Source: Ipomoea triloba (lineage: Eukaryota > Streptophyta > Magnoliopsida > Solanales > Convolvulaceae). From it: a stretch of 64,000 bases of DNA. Below, piece after piece: positions 22,285 through 31,865 of the stretch; the first letter of the stretch is position 1; each line of letters begins with the position of its first letter. The DNA lies in contig NC_044923.1 in NCBI RefSeq assembly GCF_003576645.1, positions 4,363,627 to 4,427,626 on the forward strand. The letters are read 5' to 3'. The notes under the pieces were generated by a model. It had not been told where the DNA came from. It made no database searches and was given only the letters and a program-made list of their open reading frames with translations. Both the position numbers and the translations under genes were made by a program.

Positions 22285-23360
22285 TGATCATCGAAATCAT
22301 CAGAGACTAAATACAATGATTCCTAGAATAGTAAATTCATATTGTTGTAGTTTTTTTCCTCATCACATGATTGGGATTTATCAAAAAGCACATCCAAAAA
22401 CAAAATCGCATAAGGAACTAAAGAAAACAGATAATGATTCCGCGGCGGTATTGAAGAAAACAGATAATGATTATCGCATAAGGAACTAAAGAAAAGTATT
22501 GTTTCAGTATTCAATCCCTACCTTGAGTACCTTAAATTTATTTTTGTATAATATATAAATTGTATTACGGACCCATGGACCTCTGTCTTCACGCGGCGGC
22601 GAAGATCGCATAAGGAACTAAACAAAATCGCATAAGGAACAAAATCGCGAGGCCGATGCTTCACGCGGCGGCGACGTCGTCATCACAGGCCGGCCCCATG
22701 GACCTCTGTCTTCTCCTCCGACGACCTCTGTTCCTTCCGGCAGGGCAGAGCATCGATAGCAATGGTGGCAGCTAGAGCAATGGCGAAGCTTCGGCGTGAG
22801 GCGGTGGTTCGACGAAGCGTGAGTTTTTGGTTCAGATCTGATAGTCCAGTGAGTTGTTTTCTATTCGACGAAGTAGATCTAACAGTCCAGTGATTTGCTA
22901 GAACTTTGAATCGGGATTTTCTATCACTGTGGTGCATCAATGGTTTTGGTTCAGATCTGTGTCTCTTTGACGATTGTTTCTGGATTGAGTGAATTTGTAG
23001 CTCACTCACAATCGGCATCCAATTGAGATGAATCTCCAGCTGGGTCAGATGAGGAAGGAGAGCCAAATGCGGTGCGAGTGGGAAGCTCCAGTTGCCATGA
23101 ACGGGACGGTGGCGGCGACATTTCCGACGACAAAATGGAGAAGAAGAACTAGGCTGGTGAAAATACCAAAATGCCCCCATTTTTAAACAAATTAAAATGA
23201 ATTACAACTTTCCGGCCAAATTTGACCGGTGATTTGGCTGGAAGGACCAAATGTGTTAGAAAAAGCATAGTTAATGGACTAAATTGTTAGTTTTTAAAGT
23301 CGAGTGTTACAATTAACAGGACCCCTATAGTCATAAGACCAAAAGTGCAATTACTCTTTA
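22285..23360. mobile_element. Copy 2 of the MULE-like element, left TIR missing, ends at gap
   Basis: Same interior as 20874-21954 without the first ~245 bp, so it cannot be an independent insertion: the left end and left target copy are absent. The right TIR is complete up to CAATTACTCTTTA, then the 25-N gap. One T is missing compared with copy 1 at the AAATTTATTTTTG tract. Confidence 0.8.
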
Positions 23361-23385
23361 NNNNNNNNNNNNNNNNNNNNNNNNN
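23361..23385. other. 25-N assembly gap
   Basis: Twenty-five N directly at the right end of MULE copy 2, followed by an AT-module copy that recurs intact at about 23823. Repeat content on both sides makes the join suspect. Confidence 0.95.
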
Positions 23386-23891
23386 AAATATTGTTAAATT
23401 TTATTTTAAAAACTTGTCCAAGGCTTGTATTTGCAAGCAGTCAAATATTATAGATAATAATATATATATATATATATATATAGTATATATTAAAATAAGG
23501 CATTGGATTTGAGCTTTCTGTTTATAATGACCAAAAAGAGTTACTTTTTTTTTTTTTGAAATAACCAAAAAGAGTTTTTTTTTTTTTGAAAAAAAAAAAG
23601 AAGAGTTATTTATTCCTATACTAATTAGTTTATTTCGTCATTTCCACGCACTAACAAATAATTAAGTGCAAAAAATTTAATTCACTATAATAAGGTAATT
23701 AATTGCCGATCTTAAATTTTGTGATTTTATTAAGTGACTAGAAAAACATGTAACAATTATTCAATAATGTGCATTGGGTAACTATACTATACCTTTCATT
23801 TTAGTTTTTTTTTTTTTTTTTTTAAATATTGTTAAATTTTATTTTAAAAACTTGTCCAAGGCTTGTATTTGCAAGCAGTCAAATATTATAG

Positions 23892-23894
<3 letters not shown>

Positions 23895-23985
<91 letters not shown>
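23895..23985. repeat. (AT)n microsatellite
   Basis: About 90 bp of TA repeats, preceded by AAATATTATAGAATAATA and followed by MULE copy 3. Related AT tracts at 23461-23481 and 25470-25551 follow the same preceding module. Confidence 0.9.
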
Positions 23986-23990
<5 letters not shown>

Positions 23991-23996
23991 AGTGAT

Positions 23997-25075
23997 CATC
24001 GAAATCATCAGAGACTAAATACAATGATTCCTAGAATAGTAAATTCATATTGTTGTAGTTTTTTTCCTCATCACATGATTGGGATTTATCAAAAAGCACA
24101 TCCAAAAACAAAATCGCATAAGGAACTAAAGAAAACAGATAATGATTCCGCGGCGGTATTGAAGAAAACAGATAATGATTATCGCATAAGGAACTAAAGA
24201 AAAGTATTGTTTCAGTATTCAATCCCTACCTTGAGTACCTTAAATTTTATTTTTGTATAATATATAAATTGTATTACGGACCCATGGACCTCTGTCTTCA
24301 CGCGGCGGCGAAGATCGCATAAGGAACTAAACAAAATCGCATAAGGAACAAAATCGCGAGGCCGATGCTTCACGCGGCGGCGACGTCGTCATCACAGGCC
24401 GGCCCCATGGACCTCTGTCTCTCCTCCGACGACCTCTGTTCCTTCCGGCAGGGCAGAGCATCGATAGCAATGGTGGCAGCTAGAGCAATGGCGAAGCTTC
24501 GGCGTGAGGCGGTGGTTCGACGAAGCGTGAGTTTTTGGTTCAGATCTGATAGTCCAGTGAGTTGTTTTCTATTCGACGAAGTAGATCTAACAGTCCAGTG
24601 ATTTGCTAGAACTTTGAATCGGGATTTTCTATCACTGTGGTGCATCAATGGTTTTGGTTCAGATCTGTGTCTCTTTGACGATTGTTTCTGGATTGAGTGA
24701 ATTTGTAGCTCACTCACAATCGGCATCCAATTGAGATGAATCTCCAGCTGGGTCAGATGAGGAAGGAGAGCCAAATGCGGTGCGAGTGGGAAGCTCCAGT
24801 TGCCATGAACGGGACGGTGGCGGCGACATTTCCGACGACAAAATGGAGAAGAAGAACTAGGCTGGTGAAAATACCAAAATGCCCCCATTTTTAAACAAAT
24901 TAAAATGAATTACAACTTTCCGGCCAAATTTGACCGGTGATTTGGCTGAAGGACCAAAATGTGTTAGAAAAAAGCATAGTTAATGGACTAAATTGTTAGT
25001 TTTTAAAGTCGAGTGTTACAATTAACAGGACCCCCTATAGTCATAAGACCAAAAGTGCAATTACTCTTTATAAAT
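23997..25075. mobile_element. Copy 3 of the MULE-like element, left TIR missing
   Basis: Near-identical to copies 1 and 2. Small differences include a lost T in CTGTCTCTCCTCC (24419), a lost G in GGCTGAAGGACC (about 24949) and extra A/C in homopolymers near 24957-25036. All are indels in short runs, the pattern expected from uncorrected sequencing errors. These shift the open frames relative to the other copies, so no protein is conserved. Confidence 0.8.
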
Positions 25076-25469
25076 AAGGCATTGGATTTGAGCTTTCTGT
25101 TTATAATGACCAAAAAGAGTTACTTTTTTTTTTTTGAAATAACCAAAAAGAGTTTTTTTTTTTTGAAAAAAAAAAAGAAGAGTTATTTATTCCTATACTA
25201 ATTAGTTTATTTCGTCATTTCCACGCACTAACAAATAATTAAGTGCAAAAAATTTAATTCACTATAATCAAGGTAATTAATTGCCGATCTTAAATTTTGT
25301 GATTTTATTAAGTGACTAGAAAAACATGTAACAATTATTCAATAATGTGCATTGGGTAACTATACTATACCTTTCATTTTAGTTTTTTTTTTTTTTTTTA
25401 AATATTGTTAAATTTTATTTTAAAAACTTGTCCAAGGCTTGTATTTGCAAGCAGTCAAATATTATAGAT

Positions 25470-25478
25470 AATATATAT

Positions 25479-25551
<73 letters not shown>
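25470..25551. repeat. (AT)n microsatellite
   Basis: AT repeat with one AA interruption, closing the third unit of the triplication. Confidence 0.9.
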
Positions 25552-25554
<3 letters not shown>

Positions 25555-25872
25555 TATAGGTAAAAGATCACAATCAGCTCAACCACCACCCCTTGTATAC
25601 AAAAGAATAATAGTGCGTGTTCAAGGTTTGCAAAATGAAATAATATAAATTTGCAGAGTTAATAAAGACGGTTAACCTATATTAATATAGAATAAATAAT
25701 ATTATCTAAACTAAATTCATTTATAATTTTGCATGGTTCACTTTTCTATTCAAATTTGGGTGTCTATTTTGGCATCGTGCATCACATGAAACTACAGAGT
25801 GCACCCTATTAGATGTAGAAATACAAGTTAAGTCAAAAATATAAAAGAAATACACTTTTCCATTCACACCTA

Positions 25873-26679
25873 GGGTGTGTTTGGTTGACGAGTTTTGGTA
25901 TAAGATATGGGTAGAGCCGTCAAAATGGGCTTAGCCTGCCGGGTAAACCCGTCGCGCCCCGTGAAAAGGGCGAAGCGGTCCGCCTAACCCGCGGGCTTGG
26001 CGGGCCGGCGGGGGCCGCCAACACACACACACTCACTATACTATATAATTCAATTTTGGTTTACAGTTTACTAACTGTAAACCAAAATTGGTTTATATAT
26101 ATATATATATTAAATTAAGTTTTAAAAAATTAGTATATTGTATAAATGATTTGTTATTGGCTTATGGATGATCACATTATGTATTTGATTATTTATTAGT
26201 TATTTTAATATATATTTAATACTTTTTATATTAATTTTTATGTAAATTTAAAATATGTAAAATTTGACGGGCCCTCGCCAAGGCCTACGGGCTTAAGGTG
26301 GGGCGGGGCGGGACATCTTCCCTTAGGCCCGTATTTGGCAGGCTTTTTAGCCCGCACCCGTCAAATGGCGGGTTTTAAGGCCCCGCGTTGCTGGCCCGTT
26401 TCGACACCTCTAGGTATGGGTATCAAAGTGATTGTTATATTTTGGTATAGGTTTTTAAAATTCTACTATGAGTTTGGAATACCCCATTAATTAAAAAATT
26501 CATACCCTTATTAAATAAGGATTTCATTTCCTTTCTCCTTTCTTCCCAAACTATTAATAATCATTCTCATTCCGCCCTACCACCAAACATGCAAAATACT
26601 TTCACCAAAACTCATTACCCTTACCAAGTATTTGATACTCATATTGATTCCGATTCCCATGTACGAACCAAACACATCC
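25873..26679. mobile_element. Tourist-like (PIF/Harbinger) MITE hosting a nested hAT MITE
   Basis: The 14-bp ends GGGTGTGTTTGGTT and GGATGTGTTTGGTT (reverse-complemented right end) form an inverted repeat with one mismatch, flanked by CTA on both sides (25870-25872 and 26680-26682). Without the inserted hAT (25912-26412) the element is about 300 bp. It is rich in TATGGGTATCAAA/TTTGATACTCATA-type words. No coding sequence. Confidence 0.78.
25912..26412. mobile_element. hAT-type MITE nested in the Tourist-like MITE
   Basis: The left end TAGAGCCGTCAAAATGGGC and reverse-complemented right end TAGAGGTGTCGAAACGGGC match at 15 of 19 positions. The flanks GATATGGG (25904-25911) and GGTATGGG (26413-26420) give a 7/8 target duplication. 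The ends are strongly GC-rich (CCCGCGGGCTTGGCGGGCC near 25987), the core is AT-rich with an (AC)n tract. Related remnants may be at 83-671 and 60200-60425. Confidence 0.75.
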
Positions 26680-26809
26680 CTAGTATTTGTTCTCGCATGG
26701 TGCACCATGAAAAATTACAAATTCAAATGTATCTTATGATTTGAAAAAGTATACTTGGATTAAAAAAAAAAAAAAAAGGTGAAAACTTAGGATTAGTCCG
26801 ACGAAATTA

Positions 26810-27030
26810 GGGTGCGTTTGGTTCGAACATGAGAATCGGAATCAAAATGGGTATCAAATACTTGGTAAGAGTAATAGGTTTTTGTGAAAGTATTTAGCAT
26901 GTTTGGTCTTTTCAAAAAAAAAAAGCATGTTTGGTAGTTGGGTGGAATGGGAATGATTATTAATAGTTGGGGAAAAAATGATAAAGGGAAATGAAACCCT
27001 TATTTAATAAGGGAATGAGTTTTCTCATTA
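26810..27030 (-). mobile_element. Second Tourist-like MITE fragment, inverted relative to the first
   Basis: Begins GGGTGCGTTTGGTTCGAACA and continues with sequence that is the reverse complement of the right half of the 25873-26679 element (GAATCGGAATCAAAATGGGT, TATTTAATAAGGGAATGAG). The second terminus is not found before 27040, so it is truncated. It ends about 330 bp before the LCAT-like start codon. Confidence 0.65.
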
Positions 27031-27172
27031 ATGGGAAAAAAAACAAACAAACAAACAAACAAAAACAAAACAAGTTGGATAAAATGTTTCTGCTTACATC
27101 TGTACTAAAAATTAGTAAAAACTTTCTTTCTGCACAAAAGTAGATATCTAGGTCCAAGATATCAAAGCCCAA

Positions 27173-27370
27173 ATGCAGGTATCATATATTCAAAGCCCAT
27201 CCCAAACTCCATTTTCTTTGAAACGTAGACACATTTTCTACCACAAACCACTTCTCTGCAACTTCACTCATAATCCAAACTCCATCAACAACCCAAACAT
27301 GCCCCCAAACGCCACCCCTCTCTTCCCCCTTTCTCTCACCAAAAACCTCCGATCACTTTCCGGCCCATGA
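27173..27370 (+). promoter_or_regulatory. Possible upstream ORF overlapping the LCAT-like start
   Basis: An ATG frame of 65 codons (MQVSYIQSPSQTPFSL...) stops at TGA 27368-27370, sharing ATGA with the main start at 27367. If transcribed it could limit translation of the lipase. Whether the transcript starts upstream of 27173 is unknown. Confidence 0.3.
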
Positions 27371-29526
27371 ACTCCCCGGACATCGCCCTCATCGCCATGA
27401 TCTCAACGGCTATGATGCTGTACACGTGTCAAGCCACCACAAACCTCCACCCTCTGATCCTGATACCAGGCAACGGCGGGAACCAGCTAGAAGCAAGGCT
27501 GACTTCAAAGTACAAGCCTACAAGCTTGTGGTGCAAGTGGTACCCAATCAAGAAAGATGGCGATGGTTGGTTTAGGCTGTGGTTTGATTCAAGTGTCCTC
27601 TTGTCTCCCCTCACCAAGTGTTTCAGTGAGAGGATGATGCTTTACTATGACTCTGACTTGGATGATTACTATAATGCCCCTGGGGTTGAAACTCGAGTGC
27701 CCAACTTTGGCTCCACTCAGTCACTTCTCTACCTTGATCCTAATCTCAAGTAAGGGTAATTCTTTAATTTAGCTTCTTAATTGTTGTTAGGGTATTACAG
27801 TAATTGTTCAAGCAATTAACCATTCAATTCTAGTATATTATGTTAAAATTGTATTAGTGATCATATGAAATACAACCATTGTGGAATAGTAACTCTGTAT
27901 GTCTTATATGATGGAAGTGAGAGAAGAACGAGAGAGAAAATTTGAGAGTGTTGCAGAAGAACTGATTTTTTGTCTCAACTGTGGACCCCATCTAAAAACA
28001 TAATAAATCTGTCTGGCCTATCAGGAAAGCCTAGCAGGGCGACTTCTTTTTCCCCAAATTTTGTTTTGTTTTGTTTTGTTTTTTTTTTTTTCTTTTCTCT
28101 CCTCTTCCCATTTCCTCTTTCCTAATCACGCATGCAAAAACTTCTCAAAAATTACAACTATTAGAAATGTTGTTAAATTTGTAGTGTGTGGATATGTTGT
28201 GTAGGCACATTTCAGCATACATGGCACCACTAGTGGAGTCATTGGAGCAATTAGGGTACGAGGATGGCAAGAACATGTTTGGAGCACCCTATGATTTCCG
28301 GTATGGTTTGGCTGCAAAAGGGCATCCAAGTCAGGTAGGATCCAAATTCCTCGACGATCTCAAGAATCTAATAGAAACCGCCAGCGATTCAAACGGTGGG
28401 CAGCCTGTAATCCTCGTATCCCACAGCCTAGGCGGCCTCTTCGCCCTACAATTGCTCGACCGGAACCCCATTTCTTGGCGCAGAAAATACATCAAACACT
28501 TGGTGGCCCTCTCCGCCCCATGGGGCGGCGCCGTCGACGAAATGCTGACGTTGGCGTCGGGGAACACGCTCGGGGTGCCGCTGGTCGACCCTTTGCAGGT
28601 GATGTAACGTTTTCCTATTATTATTATTATTATTATAACATTTTAACATTATGATAAGTTATGATAATAATATTAAGTGTTTGATATGTGGTGCAACAGT
28701 AGAAATTTGATAGGTAGATTTCGTTTATGATTGGGATCTAGTAAGGATTTAGGAGACCTAATGATATACAACAATCACAACGATTCACAAGTCCTCTGTT
28801 CACATTACATTCCTCATACACCATCGAGAGTGAGTCGAGTAGAAGTGAGAGACAAAATACTTACTTAAACTCTGCAGTAAATTCTGCAGCAGTCCAGATC
28901 ACTCAACCTTCATTCATTGATTCAGAGCTATGGTTGGAAGTTATTACGGTCCTTATTATCACATATTATGATTCCATGTAATATAATTAATCTAACAGGT
29001 GAGAGAGGAACAGCGGAGCTCGGAGAGCAACATGTGGTTGCTGCCGTCGCCGGCGGTCTTCGGCGACACAAAACCGCTCGTCGTCACGCCACGCGCCGAG
29101 TACACAGCGGGTGACATCTCCCAGTTCCTAGCGGACATTGGGTTTTCCGACGGCGTCTCGCGCTACGAATCGCGCGTGTTGCCTCTGGTGGAGCGGGTTG
29201 CCGCGCCGCCGGGAGTGCCGGTCACGTGCATATTCGGGAGCGGGGTTGAGACGGCGGAGACGCTGGTTTATGGGGAGGGTGGATTCGATAAGCAGCCGGA
29301 GATTGTGTACGGAGACGGCGACGGAACGGTGAATATGGTGAGCTTGACGGCACTTCAGTGGCAATGGGGAAATGATACCCAACAAGAGGTTGAAGTGATC
29401 AAGATTCCCGGGGTTTCTCATATGTCAATGGTTAAAGATAATGGTGCAATTGATAGAATTCTTGAAGAAATTTCTTGTATCAATTCTAATATTACTAGTT
29501 CTACCACCCTCATTTCAACAAGTTGA
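27367..29526 (+). CDS. Lecithin:cholesterol acyltransferase-like lipase (LCAT-like 1 type)
   Basis: Three exons (27367-27749, 28205-28598, 28999-29526) join in frame to 434 aa, the usual length of plant LCAT-like 1. The N-terminus (ALIAMISTAMMLYTCQATTN) looks like a signal peptide or anchor. Motifs in order: LHPLILIPGNGGNQLEARL (about 31-49), WFRLWFDSS (about 69), FGAPYDFRYGL (153-163), the nucleophile elbow VSHSLGG with Ser202, DGDGTVN with the likely catalytic Asp367 and GVSHMSM with His400. The family hydrolyses or transfers acyl chains of phospholipids or sterol esters; Arabidopsis members include phospholipase A and acyltransferase activities, so the substrate is not settled by sequence. 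Intron 1 contains a diverged family H repeat. A 65-codon upstream frame (27173-27370) ends in ATGA overlapping this start codon. Confidence 0.93.
28015..28165 (-). repeat. Family H repeat, diverged copy C, in LCAT-like intron 1
   Basis: On the minus strand, AGTTTTTGCATGCGTGATTA and GGAAAGAGGAAATGGGAAGA match the arms of copies A and B (46364-46615 and 59100-59340). The GC core is reduced to CCTAGCAGGGCGAC. T-rich tracts separate them. Confidence 0.5.
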
Positions 29527-31770
29527 TTGTAAGTTGTTCCAATGACTTATTAAATATGTATTTACTTACGTTTTTAAAATCGAAAATATTTTTTAATGAC
29601 CTTGTGGTCTAAGTAGCAAGAAATAGCTAACTCTCTTGAATAGAGGCCATAGTAGGAAAAAACGAATTAAATAAGCCCTAAATTTTATACAAGAAGTCCA
29701 TTGATGTGGATCTTTTGGCGTGAACTCAAGTACCAATTTGCCAAAAGAGTCTTCCAATTGCCGAATCTTTTCCTCACAAAAACAGCAAACACAAGAATTA
29801 TGGTTTGGGGGTGTTGGAGATGGAATTGATTGATGTAGGGGGTTGGTTAGGGGGTTATTTTTGTGTTCTTCATAAGGATATTTCTGTCACACCTTGGTCT
29901 CAGGTGATGAGGAATGGATGGCGACACAAGATTGGAAATTGTCTTGATAAGCCTAAAAGAACATTTCTCAACACACAAGAGAGAAAACAAAATGTCTAAT
30001 CATTTTTTCTATTCAATTTCAATCATCTATGTCTATGCCTAATTGTGCTTAGCCTTTGAATAGGTTGATACATAACTTTCAAAGGGAACACAAAGAGTTT
30101 TAATAAAAGTCTCAGATCCTATTATTAAATTTAAAGTAAATAATGTCTTTAATTTGTTCATGTGACTTCAAAATCTGATTTTGATGACTTGATTTCAACC
30201 ATTTGCCTTCTCCCTTGTGCAACCACGAATTCTAGACCTTTCAAATTATTTCACCAATTGTTTTTAGGTTAACATGTGATTTCAATTCATGCACAATCAG
30301 CTTGGCAAATTTCTGCAACAAATTTGCACATGCCTTAATTTTATGAGTTTCTTGGTATTGTATGGCACATTTGTTTTGACTTCTCCCTTTTATTTATTTA
30401 TTTATTTAAAATGCACTTGCTTTAATTCTCAAGATTGAAACTCTAGTGGTATTTGAAATTGCTCTTGTCATTTCCTCATCATCAATTAGGTCCTTAAATT
30501 GACCTTGTGGTCCAGTGACATCAAACACTTCCCTTTATACAGGAGGTGGTGGGTAGTTATGAACAGATACTGCATTGTAATATAGTCAGTAGTATTCAAA
30601 AAAAAAAATTTGGTCATTAAACTTTTAAAAATTATAGTTAATTTAAGTTCATATGTATGTAATTTTTTACCATCGAAATTTACAAACTGGATAGTGACCT
30701 GCAATAACAAGTCATTAATGTTTTGGCGACACTCCAGCAACGTTCCGTTTACTGAATCTAGCAACCCTAGGTTGAAGATTGCCTTTGAAGAAAGCAACCA
30801 CTAATTGCCTTTTCCACTGGATAAGGCGACTTGCTAATCACCTTCTTCAAAGGTAGACCGGCGACCGTCGGTTGCCAAGTTTAGTAGTTATTGGAACGTC
30901 GCCAGAGTATTGTCAGAACTCTAGTGACATGCTATTACAAATTAAGATTCGATTTGTGAGTTCCGATGTTCGAAAATAACCTGTTGTTGAACTTAATTAC
31001 AATTTTTAAAAGCTCGGTGATAATCAAGATAATGGCCCAAAAGTCTAATGGAAGGGCTTAGCCCAAGAATACTGGGCTTGGTTCAATGGCTCATCCCAAT
31101 GCAAGTAGGTCCATGGGACTTGGGCCCATGGAGCATAGTCAATGAAGCTAATTTAGAAGTCAAAGACTACTCGTTGTCACGCTCAAGAAACTTGACACAT
31201 TCCGAACTTGAGCCACTCCGCTTGACCATTTGCTCATGTCCAAAAACTTTGTGGCTCAAATTTATTTGAATTATTTTTACTTATAACTATGTCCTGTTTA
31301 TTACCATTTATACTGTTGCTATCATATATGACATCATCATTGTTCATCTAGAATCAACTTTATGTTCATTGAAATTGTTATACATGTCCACTAACTTGAT
31401 AGACAAGGAGTACGAAAGATAACTAAAATGGTTGACTATATCACACTAGTTTTTTACCTGGTCTAGAAATAGTAAATCGTAAAAATAGATACGATTTCAC
31501 ACTGGCTTCACAAAATATTTAGAGTGGTATTAATTAATTCAAACTTCTACTCTTGAACTAGCTTTTGTAATGAAATTAGAGTATTGATTTTAATGTTGTA
31601 TCATTTGGTGCTCTCCTTGAATCGAGTTAGGGTATTGACGTATCAAAAATATAATAAGGTAGTATTTTATATACTTCTATTGCTTTTTGAACTCAATGAG
31701 CTAAGTAAATCAAGTTACCTAGATTCGATATTTGACATCAAACTGTACACTTTCACACAAAAAAAGATAT
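29527..31770. other. Intergenic, no gene seen; SINE fragments
   Basis: Downstream of the LCAT-like gene no further exon is convincing. A family A head fragment is at 29594-29660 and a deleted SINE at 30498-30608. A GC-moderate block at about 31030-31265 (CCAAGAATACTGGGCTTGG, CATGGGACTTGGGCCCATGG) contains inverted words and may be an old LTR or MITE, but no ends were found. Confidence 0.5.
30498..30608 (+). mobile_element. SINE (family A) with internal deletion removing box B
   Basis: Head GACCTTGTGGTCCAGTGACA continues to GGAGGTGGTGGGT and then jumps straight to AGTTATGAACAGATACTGCA, losing about 55 bp including box B that is present at 18284-18338. A tail of A follows. The flanks TTAGGTCCTTAAA (30486-30498) and TTTGGTCATTAAA (about 30609-30621) look like a decayed target duplication. 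Confidence 0.75.
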
Positions 31771-31865
31771 TAACAACTACAGTATCAGTTCAACACAACT
31801 GCAGTATCAGACTATGACCATGATCCACAATGCATTGTGAACCATGGTCCACGGTATAACGATTG
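31771..31865. mobile_element. Family M element fragment (member 2)
   Basis: Contains ACACAACTGCAGTATCAG units and GTGAACCATGGTCCACGGTA then the right terminus ATAACGATTG. It is the member-1 subfamily in inverted internal order. The left end and left target copy are missing. Confidence 0.65.

Larger units (their letters stand above)
20872..25551. repeat. Near-identical triplication of the MULE-like element minus its left TIR
   Basis: A block starting ATCATCGAAATCATCAGAG recurs at about 20874, 22287 and 23997 (offsets about 1413 and 1708 bp). Each unit holds the MULE interior and right TIR, the TTTATAAA target copy, and a ~325-bp flank starting AAGGCATTGGATTTGAGC. Units 2 and 3 also have a module with AAATATTGTTAAATTTTATT and (AT)n. 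Differences are almost only 1-base homopolymer indels. A 25-N gap lies inside unit 2, and part of the AT module appears twice around it. This may be a recent real tandem duplication or an assembly artefact. Confidence 0.85.

Noticed and set aside
21271..24888. Three 165-172-aa minus-strand frames in the triplicated block as genes
   Set aside because: They are copies of one MULE interior, low in motif content (Ser/Arg/His-rich), frame-shifted in the third copy, and overlap an equally open plus-strand frame. Treated as transposon cargo.
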